DNA of 6,681 nucleotides from Clostridiales bacterium (lineage in GTDB: Bacteria > Bacillota > Clostridia > Oscillospirales > Acutalibacteraceae): contig DXVY01000093.1 of assembly GCA_019417145.1 (NCBI GenBank), positions 1-6,681 on the forward strand, given 5' to 3'. The notes beneath the pieces are model-generated. The model saw only the letters and a list, made by a program, of their open reading frames with translations, searched no databases and had not been told where the DNA came from. A program made the position numbers and the translations under genes. Below, piece after piece: positions 5,617 through 6,681 of this stretch (positions are counted from its first letter, which is position 1; each line of letters begins with the position of its first letter).

Positions 5617-6201
5617 TTATTCCGCCTCGTTTATTGCTTTCATTACCAGCCAATACTGCAAGATTTCCCAATCCTCATGCTGATCATTATAAATAAACTC
5701 AATTGGAACGTGAACGGTAACAGGTTGAATGTCGCCGATCATAAAGATTGCCTGAATTGCCGCAGCTTCCATGTCATCGCTATATTGATTTTGTTTCACA
5801 TATTCTTCGATTTTGTCAAAAACCTTCTTGGGTGGGAGAATTGTTACATTCACATTTAGTTTTGCTCGCTCAGTCTCTTTATTGTAGGTAAAGCTAAATC
5901 TATCCGTTTCAAATGTCGCATTCTTTAATATATAATCTGCAACCTTTTCTATGATAAGAGTCCCACCGTACCAGTCATAATCAGCCTTGAGTTTATGACG
6001 TTTAAAATCGTCCGAATAAACGATATATTTGTCGAGGTAGTCTAGGTTAGTATTGCTTAAGTATCCTCCAACAAAATTTTCAGCCTCTGCCATACAGGCT
6101 TCTTTGATTTCTTCCTCGCTCATCGGTTTTTCGCAGGCTGTAAACGATAGAAAGATAAAAATCATTAAAAATAGAGAAATAATTCTTCTGTGCCTTTTCA
6201 T
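5617..6201 (-). CDS. Putative lipoprotein, 194 residues, function unknown
   Basis: The N-terminus is a typical lipoprotein signal: basic MKRHRR, a hydrophobic core to about residue 19, and a lipobox ending FTAC with Cys23 as the predicted lipid-modified residue. The mature protein should sit on the outer face of the membrane. It begins with an acidic helix (SEEEIKEACMAEAENFVGGYL), followed by alternating polar and hydrophobic stretches that suggest sheets, including FSFTYNKETERAKLNVNVTIL and VTVHVPIEFIYNDQHEDWEI. The ending resembles compact alpha/beta domains that close on a Trp-containing strand, but I cannot assign a family. The start at 6201 has AGGAGG at 6214-6209 with 7 bases of spacing. 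It lies 77 bases after the preceding lipoprotein gene, with a hairpin in the gap, and the pair probably share a transcript. Confidence 0.85.
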   Translation of the reverse strand: MKRHRRIISLFLMIFIFLSFTACEKPMSEEEIKEACMAEAENFVGGYLSNTNLDYLDKYIVYSDDFKRHKLKADYDWYGGTLIIEKVADYILKNATFETDRFSFTYNKETERAKLNVNVTILPPKKVFDKIEEYVKQNQYSDDMEAAAIQAIFMIGDIQPVTVHVPIEFIYNDQHEDWEILQYWLVMKAINEAE

Positions 6202-6239
6202 CCGAATTCCTCCTGATTTCTTGCATATTTCTATATCTG

Positions 6240-6264
6240 TACCGCCGTTGTGAAAGCGGCGGTA
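6240..6264. repeat. Strong hairpin between the two lipoprotein genes
   Basis: TACCGCCG (6240-6247) and CGGCGGTA (6257-6264) form an 8-bp GC-rich stem with a 9-base loop. In the direction of the genes (minus) it is not followed by a U tract, so full termination is unlikely; it could be a processing site, a 3' stabiliser for the first gene, or a partial terminator that lowers expression of the next. On the plus strand it is followed by TTTGTTTTTT (6271-6280), which looks more like a terminator, but no plus-strand gene ends there. Confidence 0.5.
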
Positions 6265-6278
6265 TCAGTGTTTGTTTT

Positions 6279-6677
6279 TTATGTTTTTGGCGAGAAGATG
6301 GCGGACGGATCCCCGTAGTAGATATATCCGCTCTTTGCTTCCAAGTATACCGTAAGCGTTCCGTCATCGTTGGGTTCAACAGTAATCTTGTAGGCATCGT
6401 TTTTCTCCTTTGCCAGCAGATCGGAAACAGAACTCTGTCCACCGGTGATCTCGAGCAAATAGCCATCGCCCTTTGCTTTGTATGTACCCGTATAATTCCA
6501 GTCCATGTAGAGCGTTACAGTTCCGTCCGATTCAAATTCCACGGCGCTGATGTCAAAAGCATAGCTATTACATTCATAGTAACCGGATAAGGACGGCAAA
6601 TCACTTCCGCCTCCGCAGGCAGTCAGCATTGTGGCCGCAATGCACAGTATGACAAGCAATGATATAGACTTTTTCAT
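6279..6677 (-). CDS. Putative lipoprotein with small beta-rich domain, 132 residues, function unknown
   Basis: The first 20 residues are a clear lipoprotein signal (MKKS, hydrophobic core, LTAC) with Cys21 as the predicted lipid anchor, followed by a short GGGSDLPSL linker. The mature part is small and appears all-beta: SGYYECNSYAF, AVEFESDGTVTLYMDW, GTYKAKGDGYLLEI, YKITVEPNDDGTLTVYLE. The run of a Gly-Tyr-Tyr start, a 'strand-DGTVT-strand' hairpin and a 'GTYKAKGDGYLLEI' pair is the pattern of lipocalin-like or DUF5640-like small domains often found in Bacillota lipoproteins; that comparison is by eye only. The ATG is complete, but its ribosome binding site lies beyond the window edge, so its promoter and any upstream operon genes are unseen. 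It is the first visible gene of the minus-strand group of four. Confidence 0.86.
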   Translation of the reverse strand: MKKSISLLVILCIAATMLTACGGGSDLPSLSGYYECNSYAFDISAVEFESDGTVTLYMDWNYTGTYKAKGDGYLLEITGGQSSVSDLLAKEKNDAYKITVEPNDDGTLTVYLEAKSGYIYYGDPSAIFSPKT

Positions 6678-6681
6678 TTTC

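Noticed and set aside
5491..5859. A plus-strand ORF of 122 codons overlapping the 194-residue lipoprotein
   Set aside because: No ribosome binding site, and it is antisense to a gene with a clear signal peptide and lipobox.

Overview
The window looks like a piece of a Bacillota (Clostridia-like) chromosome. The grounds are an elongator-type tRNA-Met, AGGAGG-type ribosome binding sites, sigma-A-type promoters with perfect consensus boxes, and the mix of a membrane pyrophosphatase, a CPBP protease and tadA. No species can be named from the sequence alone.

Layout, left to right. (1) 1-52: the 5' two thirds of a minus-strand tRNA-Met(CAT), cut by the window edge, with its own perfect TTGACA-17-TATAAT promoter at 66-94. 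(2) 143-169: a strong GC-rich hairpin just past the end of hppA. (3) 197-2290, minus: hppA, a 697-residue membrane-bound ion-pumping pyrophosphatase of the K+-dependent class, probably Na+-translocating. (4) 2291-2579: a divergent intergenic region holding an hppA promoter, a second perfect-consensus promoter facing right, and an A6/T6 inverted repeat between them. (5) 2580-4162, plus: a two-gene operon of a CPBP-family intramembrane protease and tadA (tRNA adenosine-34 deaminase). (6) 4163-4555: about 390 bases without a convincing gene, containing a tiny SD-led ORF, a drop from GC-rich to AT-rich sequence, and a hairpin likely to act as a terminator between convergent transcripts. (7) 4556-6677, minus: four small AT-richer genes in the same orientation: two lipoproteins, a single-pass membrane protein and a membrane-anchored zinc-ribbon protein.

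The left two thirds are ordinary housekeeping functions: energy coupling from pyrophosphate, membrane proteolysis and decoding. The right third is the accessory-looking part. All four of its products are predicted to be exported or membrane-anchored, so they could form one envelope-associated unit, but none has a function I recognise. I see no CRISPR array, transposase, integrase, toxin-antitoxin pair or recognisable defence gene. The most unusual sequence-level signals are two strong Shine-Dalgarno sites in the right-hand region that lack a normal start codon at the expected distance, and the compositional junction just after tadA.
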